From Acetomicrobium flavidum (GTDB lineage Bacteria; Synergistota; Synergistia; Synergistales; Acetomicrobiaceae), in the NCBI RefSeq assembly GCF_900129645.1, contig NZ_FSQZ01000001.1, forward strand, positions 1,450,001 to 1,514,000: 64,000 nt of DNA. Direction: 5' to 3'. Made by a program: the position numbers and the translations under genes. The notes under the pieces were generated by a model. The model searched no databases. It was not told where the DNA came from and saw only the letters and a list, made by a program, of their open reading frames with translations. Below, piece after piece: positions 28,870-38,203 of the stretch. Each line of letters starts with the position of its first letter. The first letter of the stretch is position 1.

Positions 28870-28897
28870 TTGACTTTAGAACGCCATGGAGTATAAT
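28870..28897 (+). promoter_or_regulatory. Strong sigma70-type promoter
   Basis: TTGACT (28870-28875) and a perfect TATAAT (28892-28897) are separated by 16 bases and lie 37 bases before the PQQ-propeller ATG. The intergenic region to glnN (28708-28933) also holds a short GTCTaaaAGAC hairpin near 28774. Confidence 0.75.
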
Positions 28898-28933
28898 TTA
28901 AATTGATTATTAATCAAAGGAGGGGAATCAATC

Positions 28934-30028
28934 ATGAAAAGATCAAGATCTTTGATGATTATGATGCTGTGCATCTCTTTATTTTTTGTATTAAGTTGTG
29001 CTGCCAGCGCCTTTGCATATCCGGCAAGGGGTGATTTGCAAAACACCGGCAATTTTCCAATAAAGACATTGCCACGTGGTATATTTGCTTGGAAATTCGA
29101 TACGGGATCAAAGGTGACGGGTGCCCCGATCGTGGATGAGAACATGGTTTATGCGGCAAATCATAACGGAGAGGTTTACGCTTTGAGCATATCAAACGGA
29201 AGCGTGAAGTGGAAATTTCAGTGCGACGGATCTATTTTGGGTTCTGTTGCCGTAGATAAAGACAGGGTTTACGTAGGGACCTTTGCTCAAAGGGTGTATG
29301 CTCTGGACAAGCGCACGGGATCGGCGATTTGGAGCACTAAAGTCGATGGTCCGATACTTGCGGGGCTTGCGATTTCCGACAATACGGTATATGTAGGTTG
29401 CAATGACGGCAGCTTTTACGCGATAAACGCTAAAGACGGCAAACATAAATGGCAGGTAAAGGCCTATAGGGGATTTCAAAACATGCCGGCCTTTGCTGAA
29501 GGGTTTGTATTTGTCGGAAGCTTTGGCGGTCGATTTCATGCTCTTGATCCAAAAAGCGGTAGCGAACGATGGGGAGGCAATACAGAGGGTCCTATGAGAG
29601 GAGCTCCTTTATACGCTAACGGAAGGGTTTATTACGTTACGGATAATGGTTATGTGCATGCGGTCAAACTTAAAGGTGTTATACCAATATGGCATAAAAA
29701 TGTAGGCGCTCCATTGGGCTCCTCTCCTGCATATGTGGATAAGGTACTTTACATTGGCGGACAGGACGGCAAGTTGTACGCAGTAAATGCAGACTCAGGA
29801 AATGTCATTTGGAGTTTTGAAGCTGGCGGTCCAATAGGTTCATCGCCGGTCCATGCAGGAGGAGTGCTTTATTTTGGTAGCAATGATGCTAATCTATATG
29901 CCGTTGACTTAAAGGGAAATTTACTTTGGAAATATGAGTCTAACGGTGATATAGTAGCCGATCCGGCTTTAGGCGAGGGTATGGTCGTTTTTGCAACTAT
30001 GCGTGGTAGCGTATATGCCATAAAGTGA
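28934..30028 (+). CDS. Exported PQQ-like beta-propeller repeat protein
   Basis: 364 residues. A signal peptide (MIMMLCISLFFVLSCAASAFA) is followed by about eight ~40-residue repeats of the pattern V-Y-x-G-x-x-D-G-x-x-Y-A-L/V-x-x-x-x-G-x-x-x-W, a PQQ/WD-like beta-propeller. The repeats lack visible calcium and PQQ-contact residues of quinoprotein dehydrogenases, so it is more likely a binding or scaffold protein similar to BamB than an enzyme. SD GGAGGGG precedes ATG 28934, with a strong promoter above. The cysteine before the signal cleavage region could also make it a lipoprotein. Confidence 0.83.
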   Translation: MKRSRSLMIMMLCISLFFVLSCAASAFAYPARGDLQNTGNFPIKTLPRGIFAWKFDTGSKVTGAPIVDENMVYAANHNGEVYALSISNGSVKWKFQCDGSILGSVAVDKDRVYVGTFAQRVYALDKRTGSAIWSTKVDGPILAGLAISDNTVYVGCNDGSFYAINAKDGKHKWQVKAYRGFQNMPAFAEGFVFVGSFGGRFHALDPKSGSERWGGNTEGPMRGAPLYANGRVYYVTDNGYVHAVKLKGVIPIWHKNVGAPLGSSPAYVDKVLYIGGQDGKLYAVNADSGNVIWSFEAGGPIGSSPVHAGGVLYFGSNDANLYAVDLKGNLLWKYESNGDIVADPALGEGMVVFATMRGSVYAIK

Positions 30029-30094
30029 TCTGATTCATTTGCTCATGAGGCATTATTCTTGCCTTGCATCACGAATTGAAACGGTGAAGATTAA

Positions 30095-30868
30095 ATGCTG
30101 GCTTTTAATTTGCTAAGCTTAGTGCTAGGTATGGCGCTTGGTTCTTTTTTAAACGTCGTAGCTACGAGAACTATACAAGGCAAACGGTGGTGGGGAAAGG
30201 AGCGTTCTGTGTGTGATTCTTGCGGCAGGACGCTCCAGCTTATTGATCTCATCCCTGTCTTTTCTTATCTAATGTTTAAAGGAAAATGCAGGGTATGCAA
30301 GGCTCCTATTAAAATAAGCTATCTTCTGGTTGAAGTCATAATGGGTGTGTCGCTGTTTGCAGCATCAGTGATTCATGGGCCAAGTTTTTCGTTTCTTTTA
30401 TCCTCCATAGCGCTATGCTGTTTACTGATTTCTTCGCTGACCGATATATACTCTGGTTATATTTACGATTGGTTGGTTTTCCCCTTTTTGGCTCTAGGAT
30501 TAGCTCTTAGACTTTGCGGGGGCATGCATGCCTTTATAGCTGGCCTGATGGGAGCTTGCGCATGCGGCCTTTTATTGTTGATCATAGCGCTCTTAAGCAA
30601 GGGGGGAATGGGGTCAGGCGACGTGGTAGTCGCGGTTGCCATTGGGGGGATAATGGGCACATGGATGGGGGGTCTTGCTCTCTACCTCGGATTTATGGTT
30701 GGAGGGTTAACAGCCGTAATACTGTTGGCGCGCAAAAGGGTCAAAAGAAAAGACCATCTCCCCCTTGTACCCTTCCTTGCCGCAGGCGTGTTGCTATCCC
30801 TATCCTTTGGAAGAGAAATTCTTACATTTCTGGGCATATTCCCAGGGTGGCCTTGGTTATTTCAGTAA
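30095..30868 (+). CDS. pilD: Type IV prepilin peptidase
   Basis: 257 residues, a polytopic membrane aspartic protease that cleaves type IV prepilin leaders and may N-methylate the new end. The N-terminal part has GSFLNVVATR and two CxxC pairs (CDSCG, CRVCK) for zinc. The catalytic aspartates are in SLTDIYSGYIYDW and the GMGSGDVVVA (G-x-G-D) motif. Pilus or type II secretion genes must lie outside the window. Its last 12 bases overlap the end of the convergent hydrolase gene. Confidence 0.93.
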   Translation: MLAFNLLSLVLGMALGSFLNVVATRTIQGKRWWGKERSVCDSCGRTLQLIDLIPVFSYLMFKGKCRVCKAPIKISYLLVEVIMGVSLFAASVIHGPSFSFLLSSIALCCLLISSLTDIYSGYIYDWLVFPFLALGLALRLCGGMHAFIAGLMGACACGLLLLIIALLSKGGMGSGDVVVAVAIGGIMGTWMGGLALYLGFMVGGLTAVILLARKRVKRKDHLPLVPFLAAGVLLSLSFGREILTFLGIFPGWPWLFQ

Positions 30869-31672
30869 ATGCGGCCTTATGTAATTTACCATATCTACCA
30901 GCGGAGCGATTGACGGCACTCCGTTTATGCTTCTAAAGGAGTGGTCCGCTCCCTTTAGGACGATGAAATTCCTCTTTGTCGGAGCGAGGTCGAACAGTCG
31001 CCTGCATGCCTCTTCGCTGAATGTTTCATCCATGCTCCCGTAGAAGGCGAATACATTTTTTGCCCTGGTATTCCTGGCTGCCTCTAAGAGCATATGTCTT
31101 TCTGGGAGAGAGTTGAGTATGGGCTCGCTTATGGCCGTTTCGTTTTCCGGACGTATCTCATCACCGCTTCCGGAAAGTATCAACCCCTGGATGTCGGGAA
31201 GCTCGGGCAGAGGGTTTTTCATGTTAGCGTTTCTCAAAATTTCATCGTGCTTATTGCCTGCTATTATTAAAAAATGTAATCCACCAAGTGAAAACCCCCA
31301 TAGCCAAAGTTGAGTTTTACCTATGTTGTGATTAATAAACGAAATGGCGCTTGCAACGTCAAATAAATCCATGGCATAAGTCTTGCCATCAAAGGCCTCC
31401 CTAACCCACCTGCCCCTGTCGTCTCCAAAGCGCTCCCTGTCTCTTATTTTTCTGCTTGTCTCCAAGACGAGGACATTAATGGATTTCTCCGCTAACAATC
31501 GTGCCAATGTGGCGTACTTGTTTCCTTCGGACAAATTGGCACAACCATGTACACCATGTAGTAAAACGACAAGCGGTGCTGCATCCGAGACGATATACCC
31601 CTGGATTAACACTTTGCCATCCCCAAAGCTTCCCGGAATGCTTTCTGATATCTTTTTTATGCCTTTGTTCAT
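30857..31672 (-). CDS. Alpha/beta hydrolase
   Basis: 271 residues, serine-hydrolase fold. The nucleophile elbow G-F-S-L-G-G is near residue 130, an oxyanion-type LHGVHGC segment near 37-43, a likely acid in FYGSMDETFSE and the catalytic histidine in LKGADHSF. It resembles dienelactone hydrolase or acyl-peptidase-like enzymes. The substrate is not predictable. Its ATG overlaps the ptsI stop (ATGA), so it is translated with PtsI. The reason for that pairing is unknown. Confidence 0.82.
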   Translation of the reverse strand: MNKGIKKISESIPGSFGDGKVLIQGYIVSDAAPLVVLLHGVHGCANLSEGNKYATLARLLAEKSINVLVLETSRKIRDRERFGDDRGRWVREAFDGKTYAMDLFDVASAISFINHNIGKTQLWLWGFSLGGLHFLIIAGNKHDEILRNANMKNPLPELPDIQGLILSGSGDEIRPENETAISEPILNSLPERHMLLEAARNTRAKNVFAFYGSMDETFSEEACRRLFDLAPTKRNFIVLKGADHSFRSINGVPSIAPLVDMVNYIRPHLLK

Positions 31673-33390
31673 AGCTTTGCCATCACCTCATTCAGGTATT
31701 GACGAACTTCATCTGCGTCTTTCATTGAAAGCGCCATTTGTGCGACTTGTTTAGCCCTTTCTGCTTGAAATTTTCGCACTAACCTTTTAATCTTTGGAAT
31801 TGCAGGAGGCGACATGGATAGTTCATCGAACCCAAGCCCCAGCAAGACGGGAAGGGCAAAGGGGTCTCCTGCCATCTCTCCGCATATGCCGAGCTCTATC
31901 TTTTGTGTCTTCGCAGCCTTAGATGTCATGGCAATTAGCTTTAAGACCGCAGGATGCAAGTGATCATACCATTGTGAGACTTTGGAGTTTCCCCTATCTA
32001 CCGCTAATGTATACTGTGTCAGGTCATTAGTTCCTATGGAGAAAAAGTCCACTTCCTTGGCAAGCTCTTCTGCCATAATGGCCGCAGAAGGTATTTCGAT
32101 CATTATGCCGACCTTAAACTTTCCATATCTCATTCCTTTATCGTCTAGCTGGCTTGCTGCCTTTTGGATTAATGTTTTAGCTCTTCGTATTTCCCACAGG
32201 GAGGAAATCATAGGAAACATTATGTAAAGATTCCCGCAGATTGAACTTCTGATTAAAGCTTTAAGTTGGGTTATCAACAGCTGTTCTTCCGTTAAACCGA
32301 TACGTATTGCGCGATATCCCAAGAAGGGGTTATCCTCCTTTGGAATGTTCAGGTAGGGTATCTCCTTGTCTCCTCCGGCATCTAGGGTCCTTATAACGAC
32401 TGGGTGTGGTTTCATCTCGTCTAAAACCTTGCGATAAGCTTCAAATTGTTCGTCCTCGCTGGGAGGTGTGTTTCTATTCATAAATAGAAACTCTGTTCTG
32501 AAAAGGCCTATTCCGCTTCCTCCTGATGACAATACCGCACTGGCCTCATCGGGATGGGCAATATTTCCCCACAGCTCTATACTTAGTCCATCTGGCGTTA
32601 CAGCTGGGAGATCTTTCAAGCTTAATGCTTCTTCCTGCTCACGTTGCAGTTTCTCAATGTTATTTTTGGTCTGCATGAGCACATCGGAAGAAGGATTAAT
32701 CGTTATCTCTCCCCTTATTCCGTCAACGATCAACAGACAGTTATCCGATATTAAGCTTATATCGATTCCTGATACGGCAGGCAGGTTCAATGATTTAGCG
32801 ATTATGGCCATGTGAGAAGTTGGGCCGCCCTGCGACAACACAAGACCTACCACGTTATTCTCGGAAATGGCTATTAGCTCTGAAGCCGCAAGATCATTGG
32901 CAACGACAATTATCGGTTCATTGGTATCTAATTGTGCAATATCCTTACCTCCAAGTAGGGTTCTATACAATCTGCTTCCCACATCTTTTACGTCTGCTGC
33001 CCTTTCGCGCAAGTAAGGGTCAGGGATTGTCTCGAACATTTCTTTGATTTTTTCTGTGGCAGTGAATACGGCGTCCTCGGCAGAGTTCCCCTCTTCTATT
33101 GCCTTTTTTATCTCATCTACAAACATTGGGTCTTCTAGCATAAGCATATGCGCTTCAAGGATGCCTGCCTTTTCTTCGCCTAGGCGTCGTCTTACGCTGT
33201 CCTTGAGTTTTTGAAGCGACTCCTTTGTTTTCTTTAGGGCTTCTTTTAAACGGTCGAGCTCTTTTTCGACATCTTCCTTTTTGATCTTTATATTCCTCTG
33301 CATAAAGGGTATTGTTTCATATAAGAAAGAACGACCCCATGCAAGGCCTGGAGAAAGAGGTTTGCCCTTTAATGCCCTTTGTTCTGACAT
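31669..33390 (-). CDS. ptsI: PTS enzyme I (phosphoenolpyruvate-protein phosphotransferase)
   Basis: About 573 residues from the ATG at 33390 (MSEQRALKGKPLSPG), chosen for GGGAGGG 6 bases upstream. The frame stays open to 33444. The domains are a HPr-binding helical N-terminal domain, the phosphohistidine domain with GGPTSHMAIIAKSL, and the PEP-binding TIM barrel with RTEFLFMNR, MFPMISSLWEIR and the C-terminal GICGEMAGDP. It transfers phosphate from PEP to HPr. No HPr, enzyme II or PTS sugar gene is visible here, so sugar uptake or a regulatory PTS would have to be encoded elsewhere. Confidence 0.94.
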   Translation of the reverse strand: MSEQRALKGKPLSPGLAWGRSFLYETIPFMQRNIKIKKEDVEKELDRLKEALKKTKESLQKLKDSVRRRLGEEKAGILEAHMLMLEDPMFVDEIKKAIEEGNSAEDAVFTATEKIKEMFETIPDPYLRERAADVKDVGSRLYRTLLGGKDIAQLDTNEPIIVVANDLAASELIAISENNVVGLVLSQGGPTSHMAIIAKSLNLPAVSGIDISLISDNCLLIVDGIRGEITINPSSDVLMQTKNNIEKLQREQEEALSLKDLPAVTPDGLSIELWGNIAHPDEASAVLSSGGSGIGLFRTEFLFMNRNTPPSEDEQFEAYRKVLDEMKPHPVVIRTLDAGGDKEIPYLNIPKEDNPFLGYRAIRIGLTEEQLLITQLKALIRSSICGNLYIMFPMISSLWEIRRAKTLIQKAASQLDDKGMRYGKFKVGIMIEIPSAAIMAEELAKEVDFFSIGTNDLTQYTLAVDRGNSKVSQWYDHLHPAVLKLIAMTSKAAKTQKIELGICGEMAGDPFALPVLLGLGFDELSMSPPAIPKIKRLVRKFQAERAKQVAQMALSMKDADEVRQYLNEVMAKL

Positions 33391-33485
33391 AGATTGCCCT
33401 CCCAGTATTAATATTCTTTTTATGCTAATTGTATCATGTTCCAAAGGATGACAAAATAAATATGAAAGTGAAGAGGAGGGAGATG

Positions 33486-34214
33486 ATGGTTGTTAAATTG
33501 ATTGTCATGCTTAGCCCGTCTGGAGAGCTTGAACATGTCGATGCCTGGATTGTGGTAGATGTGCTTCGTGCTACTACAATGATGACGGCCTTTTTTGAGC
33601 GCGGCGGGAAAATGATCCTTCCTGTAAAAGAGGTTGAGGAAGCATATTCCCTCAAAAAAATGCTCGGCAAAAATTGGCTTTTAATGGGAGAGCGCAATAG
33701 CCTTCCACCGCCCTGCTTTGATTGCGGGAATTCCCCTTTCGAGTTATCCCGTTATTGCCTTGAGACTTACGATGGGGCCATCATGACGACTACCAATGGT
33801 ACCAAAGCTTTAATTTATGCATCATCATACTCTAATAATGTCTTCATAGGTTGTGCAAGAAATGCGACTGCGGCATTGAAGGCGGCGTTGCGCTGCGGCA
33901 ATAACATAGGTATCCTATGTGCAGGAAGGCATAATAGGGTCATGGTAGACGATACTGCTTGCGCTGGCCTAATGGTAAATGCAATGAAAGAGATGACAGA
34001 AAGGATCGACTTGAACGACGGAGGAAAGATAGCCTGGGCAATTTGGAAGCATTATCATTGCGACCTGCTTGAGGCATTTAAGGATGCTGAGCATGCGCGA
34101 AGGCTTGAAGAGTTGGGACTGTGGAATGACGTAGTGTATGCGTCATGTCAGAATAAAAGCGAAGTTGTGCCAAGGCTAACTCTGTGGAACGGCCTAAAGG
34201 CTGTTATTGTATGA
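33486..34214 (+). CDS. comB: 2-phosphosulfolactate phosphatase
   Basis: 242 residues from ATG 33486 (MVVKLIVML), which follows GGAGGG at 5-base spacing. The frame is open from 33429 but without an SD. The ComB family has the N-terminal VDAWIVVDVLRATTMM, LLMGERNSLPPPCFDCGNSP and MTTTNGTKAL segments and removes phosphate from 2-phosphosulfolactate, a step of coenzyme M or sulfolactate synthesis. No other CoM gene is nearby, so its role here could be sulfolactate metabolism or a related phosphatase activity. It is divergent from ptsI with about 95 bases between starts. Confidence 0.87.
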   Translation: MVVKLIVMLSPSGELEHVDAWIVVDVLRATTMMTAFFERGGKMILPVKEVEEAYSLKKMLGKNWLLMGERNSLPPPCFDCGNSPFELSRYCLETYDGAIMTTTNGTKALIYASSYSNNVFIGCARNATAALKAALRCGNNIGILCAGRHNRVMVDDTACAGLMVNAMKEMTERIDLNDGGKIAWAIWKHYHCDLLEAFKDAEHARRLEELGLWNDVVYASCQNKSEVVPRLTLWNGLKAVIV

Positions 34215-34227
34215 ATATAAACCTTAA

Positions 34228-34268
34228 AAATATCCCCTCTTAGACATCATGTCTAAGAGGGGATATTT
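34228..34268. terminator. Bidirectional terminator hairpin (19-bp stem)
   Basis: AAATATCCCCTCTTAGACA (34228-34246) pairs exactly with 34250-34268 across the 3-base loop TCA. It lies between the convergent comB (+) and TPR (-) genes, and A/T-rich flanks occur on both sides. Confidence 0.75.
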
Positions 34269-34299
34269 GCTTGGATATTTTATTTATTTCTATGCTTTA

Positions 34300-35208
34300 T
34301 TACATCCGGAATGACTCAAATACCACTTTATCCATGTCAGACAGGTCCTCGTCATTTGCCATTTTCAACTTTATCAGTTTGTTAAGGGTAGCCTTGGCTT
34401 CATTGAGCTTTTCTTGGATTTGAGGACCATCTTCGCTGGATTCCAAGTAATCCAGGAATTCGTCAGAAAGCCGTTCGGTAAGAAAACCGAAGACGATCGT
34501 CATATGGCTGAGCCAGTCGATCAACTTGTCCGATTTGGACCAGGGTTCCACTATATAAAGAGCCGTTAACATGGAATCGATCTCGCTCTCGTCAGGTTCC
34601 TCTGGTTCTTCCCAGATGCCCAGGGCGTAGAAGGGAGCATCAGGATCAGCCTCAATTGCATCGATCAAGGCTTCGTAGGAATTTGAGCTTATTCCGTCTA
34701 GTGAATATAATGCTATCGCTTTAGCGTGCAATGCAACGGGGGTATGTGTACGCTCGCTGCATATCATTTCCAGAACTTCTCTATAACGATCCAACATGAG
34801 TAATGAACGATAGATTATGTCTTTGGCAGCGGTCTGTTCCTCTGTATCGATCTCCAGTAACTTTTGCGCGACAGATAAAGCCTCCTCATGGCGATCGTCA
34901 AAGGAAAGCGAGAAGGCCATTCTCTCTAAAGCTGAGACGTAAATGTCGCTAACAGGGCTGTCTTTGTGCACATCTCCATACTTTGTTTCACATTCAGTGA
35001 TGATTTGACCTAAGTATTTACGGTTTGTTTCCATATCACCGTTGGATATTGCGACGTCAGCTAAAATTAATTTGGCTTCCATATTGGATGGATCGATTTC
35101 CAGGATCTCACGTGCCAACTTTTCTGCCTCTACATCGTCCTCCGTAGCGCTGGCCATATCCAAAAGTAGTTTTACCTCATCGTTTCGATCATGTTTCTCC
35201 TTCGACAT
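34300..35208 (-). CDS. TPR-like acidic protein, function unknown
   Basis: 302 residues, cytosolic, rich in Glu and Asp. Several degenerate ~34-residue helical repeats resemble tetratricopeptide repeats (for example AEKLAREILEIDPSNMEAKL and HEEALSVAQKLLEIDTEEQT), so it probably mediates protein contacts. The C-terminal third (from about residue 210) has no recognised motif. AGGAGGAAG precedes ATG 35208. It is last in the minus-strand glycogen cluster, about 40 bases after glgC, and may be co-transcribed with it. A link to glycogen metabolism is only positional. Confidence 0.7.
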   Translation of the reverse strand: MSKEKHDRNDEVKLLLDMASATEDDVEAEKLAREILEIDPSNMEAKLILADVAISNGDMETNRKYLGQIITECETKYGDVHKDSPVSDIYVSALERMAFSLSFDDRHEEALSVAQKLLEIDTEEQTAAKDIIYRSLLMLDRYREVLEMICSERTHTPVALHAKAIALYSLDGISSNSYEALIDAIEADPDAPFYALGIWEEPEEPDESEIDSMLTALYIVEPWSKSDKLIDWLSHMTIVFGFLTERLSDEFLDYLESSEDGPQIQEKLNEAKATLNKLIKLKMANDEDLSDMDKVVFESFRM

Positions 35209-35249
35209 GCGTCTTCCTCCTATAAAAATTTTGACCCAAATAGTTTACA

Positions 35250-36524
35250 CTAAATTCCAGAATCTGGGTAGGGGAAACTTACCTTTGCCCTAAGTTGTAT
35301 TGCCGGCATCGGCACTATAACTATCCCAGAAGGATCTACATGATATTTTGCTCGATCCTCAGCTTCGTTAAAACCTATTTGCGTATCGGGAGGAATAACG
35401 TTTTGAGCGTCTACAATGACTCTCCTTAATTTACATCTTTCTCCCACGATCACGCTTCGGCCTATTATGCATTCCTCTACAACAGCTCCGGGTTTTATGA
35501 TGCAGTTTCTGGATAATATAGACTTTTTTATCGTGGCACCTAAAACTTGGCTTCCCTCTGCACGAAGGGTGCTTTCTATGTGGCTGGAGCAGTCGTTAAC
35601 GGAGAACGTAAACCCGGGAGGGTCAGCGTAAGAGACAGTTCTGATTGGCCACTGAGGATTAAATAAGTTTAAATCGGCTTCCGCCTTTAATAAGTCCATG
35701 TGTGCCTGCCAATAAGCTTTTATCGTTCCAACGTCTCTCCAATAGGGCCTATCGTTTCCGGGAATAACGTTGCTTTGAAAATCGTAGGCAAATACCTTAT
35801 GGCTTTTGTGGAGTTTTGGCAATATGTCCTTACCGAAATCGTGGCTGCTGTTTGGATCGTTTGCGTCCTCGACTAATGCCTCTTCCAGTACTTCTCTCTC
35901 AAATATGTAATTTCCCATTGAAATAAAGCTAAATCCAGGTTTACTTGGTATCTCCGGCGGGTTTTTGGGTTTTTCAAGAAATTGAGTGACGAATCCTAGC
36001 TTATCCGTCTCAAGACAACCAAAAGAGGACGCCTCCGATGAAGGGACTTCATAGGCAGCCACCGTACAATCGGCCTTTTGTTCCATGTGTTTTTGCATCA
36101 TCTGTTCTATGTCCATCTTATATACGTGATCGGCAGCAAATATGCATATGCGATCGGCATTGTAAATGGTAATTAGGTGTAAATTTTGGAATACGGCATC
36201 AGCTGTTCCCTTATACCAGTGTTCACCGGTCCACATTTGTGCAGGTACGACTGTTATGAAGAAATCCCTCCCCCTGAGCGCTCCTCCGAATTGCCAACCC
36301 CTCTCGATGTGTTCGTTCAACGATTGGCTGCGAAATTGGACAAGGACATAGATGGAAAATACGCCGCTATTGACCAAATTGGACAAGGCGAAGTCTATAA
36401 TTCGGTATTTGGCGGCAAAATGTACGGCTGGCTTAGCCCGATGTCTGGTCAATGGAGAAAGTCGTTGCCCCCGACCTCCCGCAAGAACAATGCCCAGCAC
36501 TCTTCCATACTTGCCATAGATCAA
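35250..36524 (-). CDS. glgC: Glucose-1-phosphate adenylyltransferase
   Basis: 424 residues from TTG 36524, preceded by GGAGGTGA with 6-base spacing, giving [17 protein letters not shown]. The open frame to 36593 has no SD. The nucleotidyltransferase domain has [22 protein letters not shown], the substrate site FLEKPKNPP and SMGNYIF. A left-handed beta-helix follows (for example [20 protein letters not shown]). The enzyme makes ADP-glucose for glycogen synthase, normally under allosteric control. It is third in the order glgP-glgA-glgC on the minus strand. Confidence 0.94.
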   Translation of the reverse strand: MIYGKYGRVLGIVLAGGRGQRLSPLTRHRAKPAVHFAAKYRIIDFALSNLVNSGVFSIYVLVQFRSQSLNEHIERGWQFGGALRGRDFFITVVPAQMWTGEHWYKGTADAVFQNLHLITIYNADRICIFAADHVYKMDIEQMMQKHMEQKADCTVAAYEVPSSEASSFGCLETDKLGFVTQFLEKPKNPPEIPSKPGFSFISMGNYIFEREVLEEALVEDANDPNSSHDFGKDILPKLHKSHKVFAYDFQSNVIPGNDRPYWRDVGTIKAYWQAHMDLLKAEADLNLFNPQWPIRTVSYADPPGFTFSVNDCSSHIESTLRAEGSQVLGATIKKSILSRNCIIKPGAVVEECIIGRSVIVGERCKLRRVIVDAQNVIPPDTQIGFNEAEDRAKYHVDPSGIVIVPMPAIQLRAKVSFPYPDSGI

Positions 36525-36697
36525 AAAAGTCACCTCCGCTGACTTAGTTTGATTAATAATCCTAATTATATTTGAAAATAACACAGCATTCAACTAAACA
36601 ATAAAACCAAAACTACAATTTATTGGCCTGTATGAACGATTTTACAACCCATGAGAGATGATTGCCTTATGCATAAATATCTATTAGCGGTTGAACA

Positions 36698-38173
36698 TCA
36701 GAAACTTCTGAAGTCCGATACTCCCAACAACTCTAGGTATAATTTGGCATATTCCCTGGAGGATCTTGACCATGAGAAATCTGCACTCATGCAGTTTCGC
36801 ACTATTTGGTTCCATAGTTCGGGGGAATTCCAGGCACCAAGGGCCCTGCCTATGGCATGCAAAAGGGCCTCACTGCTGTAATGGCTGAACAAAAAGCCTG
36901 TTCCGTCATGGGCGGTATCGGCATCTATGACCGTATCGGCAAGTCCGCCGACGGCTCGACATATTGGAACTGTACCGTACCTCATGGCTATAAGTTGAAT
37001 TAACCCGCAGGGTTCAAAATATGAGGGCATTATCAACATGTCACCACCGGCGTACATGAGATGGGCTAATTCTTCGTCATATCCGATCTTAACGAACACA
37101 TTGGCAGGGAACTGTGCGGAAGCCTCTTTCAAGGATTGCTCATAAACTTCATTTCCCTCTCCAACTACTATCAGCCTACATCCATGGCCAACAATGGATT
37201 CGATGGAGTAGAGTAGCAAATCAATCCCCTTTTGCTCTACTAATCTGCCTATATAAATCAAGACGGGGAGATGGTCTTCACCCCATCCGCACCGGGCAAG
37301 GAGCGCCTTTCGACATTCCTTTTTGGGGGATATGTTGTCTATATCGTAATGAGCGGGAAGGAACGGATCTGTCATGGGATTCCAATAGGAATAATCGATG
37401 CCGTTTAATATTCCCCTTAACTTGCTGTTGTATTTCTTCAAAACTCCATCCAAGCCCATTCCATATTCTTTCGTCTGAATCTCCCAGGAATACCTTGGAG
37501 ACACGGTCGTAATGGCATCAGATGCTATTATGCCACCCTTTAAAAGGTTGATCATCCCGTAATACTCCAGTCCGTCAATGGAGAAAGCTTCCTTGGATAT
37601 TCCCCAAGGCATTAGGTCAGTCTCCTGTATGATTCCCTGATGGGCTAAGTTGTGAATGGTTAAGACCGTATCGTATGATTTGGAAAAGGATGAGTAATAC
37701 ATATGCCATTTTAAAGCTATCGCCACTTGTGACGTCGGCCAATCGTGAAGGTGAAAAATTTGAGGATGCCACCTCGCTGATTTTTCAAGCTCCAGTGCGG
37801 CTAGCGAAAAGAGAAAGAAAGGCTTTATCGTGTTTAGATTCAAATTGCTTGGATATACATCAGCCGGAAATGGCACCCCTTCGATCTCGAGCAGGTATAC
37901 GGGTACTCCTTGGACATCGGTCTTCCACAGGAACGCTGGAAACACTCGCCATTCCAACGGTAGGTATAGCTTGTAAGGCATCCTTTTAAAAGTTCTTTTG
38001 ACGTTTTCATCTATGCTGGGGTACATCGGCAAGAACACTCTGCTGTCAATGCCCAGCTCTCTTAGCGCCTTGGGCAGGGAGCCGACTACATCTCCCAATC
38101 CGCCTTTTTTGACAATCGGGTGCATCTCTGAAGCGATATGAAGAACCTTGATCTTGTCAATAGGCAAGCTCAT
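36698..38173 (-). CDS. glgA: Glycogen synthase (ADP-glucose)
   Basis: About 491 residues, glycosyltransferase family 5. The N-terminus has the ADP-glucose-binding KKGGLGDVVGSLPKAL, the C-terminal Rossmann half has YIGRLVEQKGIDLL and the acid-loop EPCGLIQLIAMRYGTVPI. It elongates alpha-1,4-glucan from ADP-glucose made by GlgC. The ATG at 38173 (MSLPIDKIK) has GGTGAT 8 bases upstream. The upstream in-frame ATG 38188 has no SD. It lies just downstream of the phosphorylase gene. No branching enzyme gene is in the window. Confidence 0.94.
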   Translation of the reverse strand: MSLPIDKIKVLHIASEMHPIVKKGGLGDVVGSLPKALRELGIDSRVFLPMYPSIDENVKRTFKRMPYKLYLPLEWRVFPAFLWKTDVQGVPVYLLEIEGVPFPADVYPSNLNLNTIKPFFLFSLAALELEKSARWHPQIFHLHDWPTSQVAIALKWHMYYSSFSKSYDTVLTIHNLAHQGIIQETDLMPWGISKEAFSIDGLEYYGMINLLKGGIIASDAITTVSPRYSWEIQTKEYGMGLDGVLKKYNSKLRGILNGIDYSYWNPMTDPFLPAHYDIDNISPKKECRKALLARCGWGEDHLPVLIYIGRLVEQKGIDLLLYSIESIVGHGCRLIVVGEGNEVYEQSLKEASAQFPANVFVKIGYDEELAHLMYAGGDMLIMPSYFEPCGLIQLIAMRYGTVPICRAVGGLADTVIDADTAHDGTGFLFSHYSSEALLHAIGRALGAWNSPELWNQIVRNCMSADFSWSRSSREYAKLYLELLGVSDFRSF

Positions 38174-38203
38174 TATCGAGATCACCATTTAATAATTTGA
38201 CGT

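Noticed and set aside
36186-36542. Plus-strand ORFs across glgC
   Set aside because: They are antisense to the catalytic N-terminal domain of glgC.
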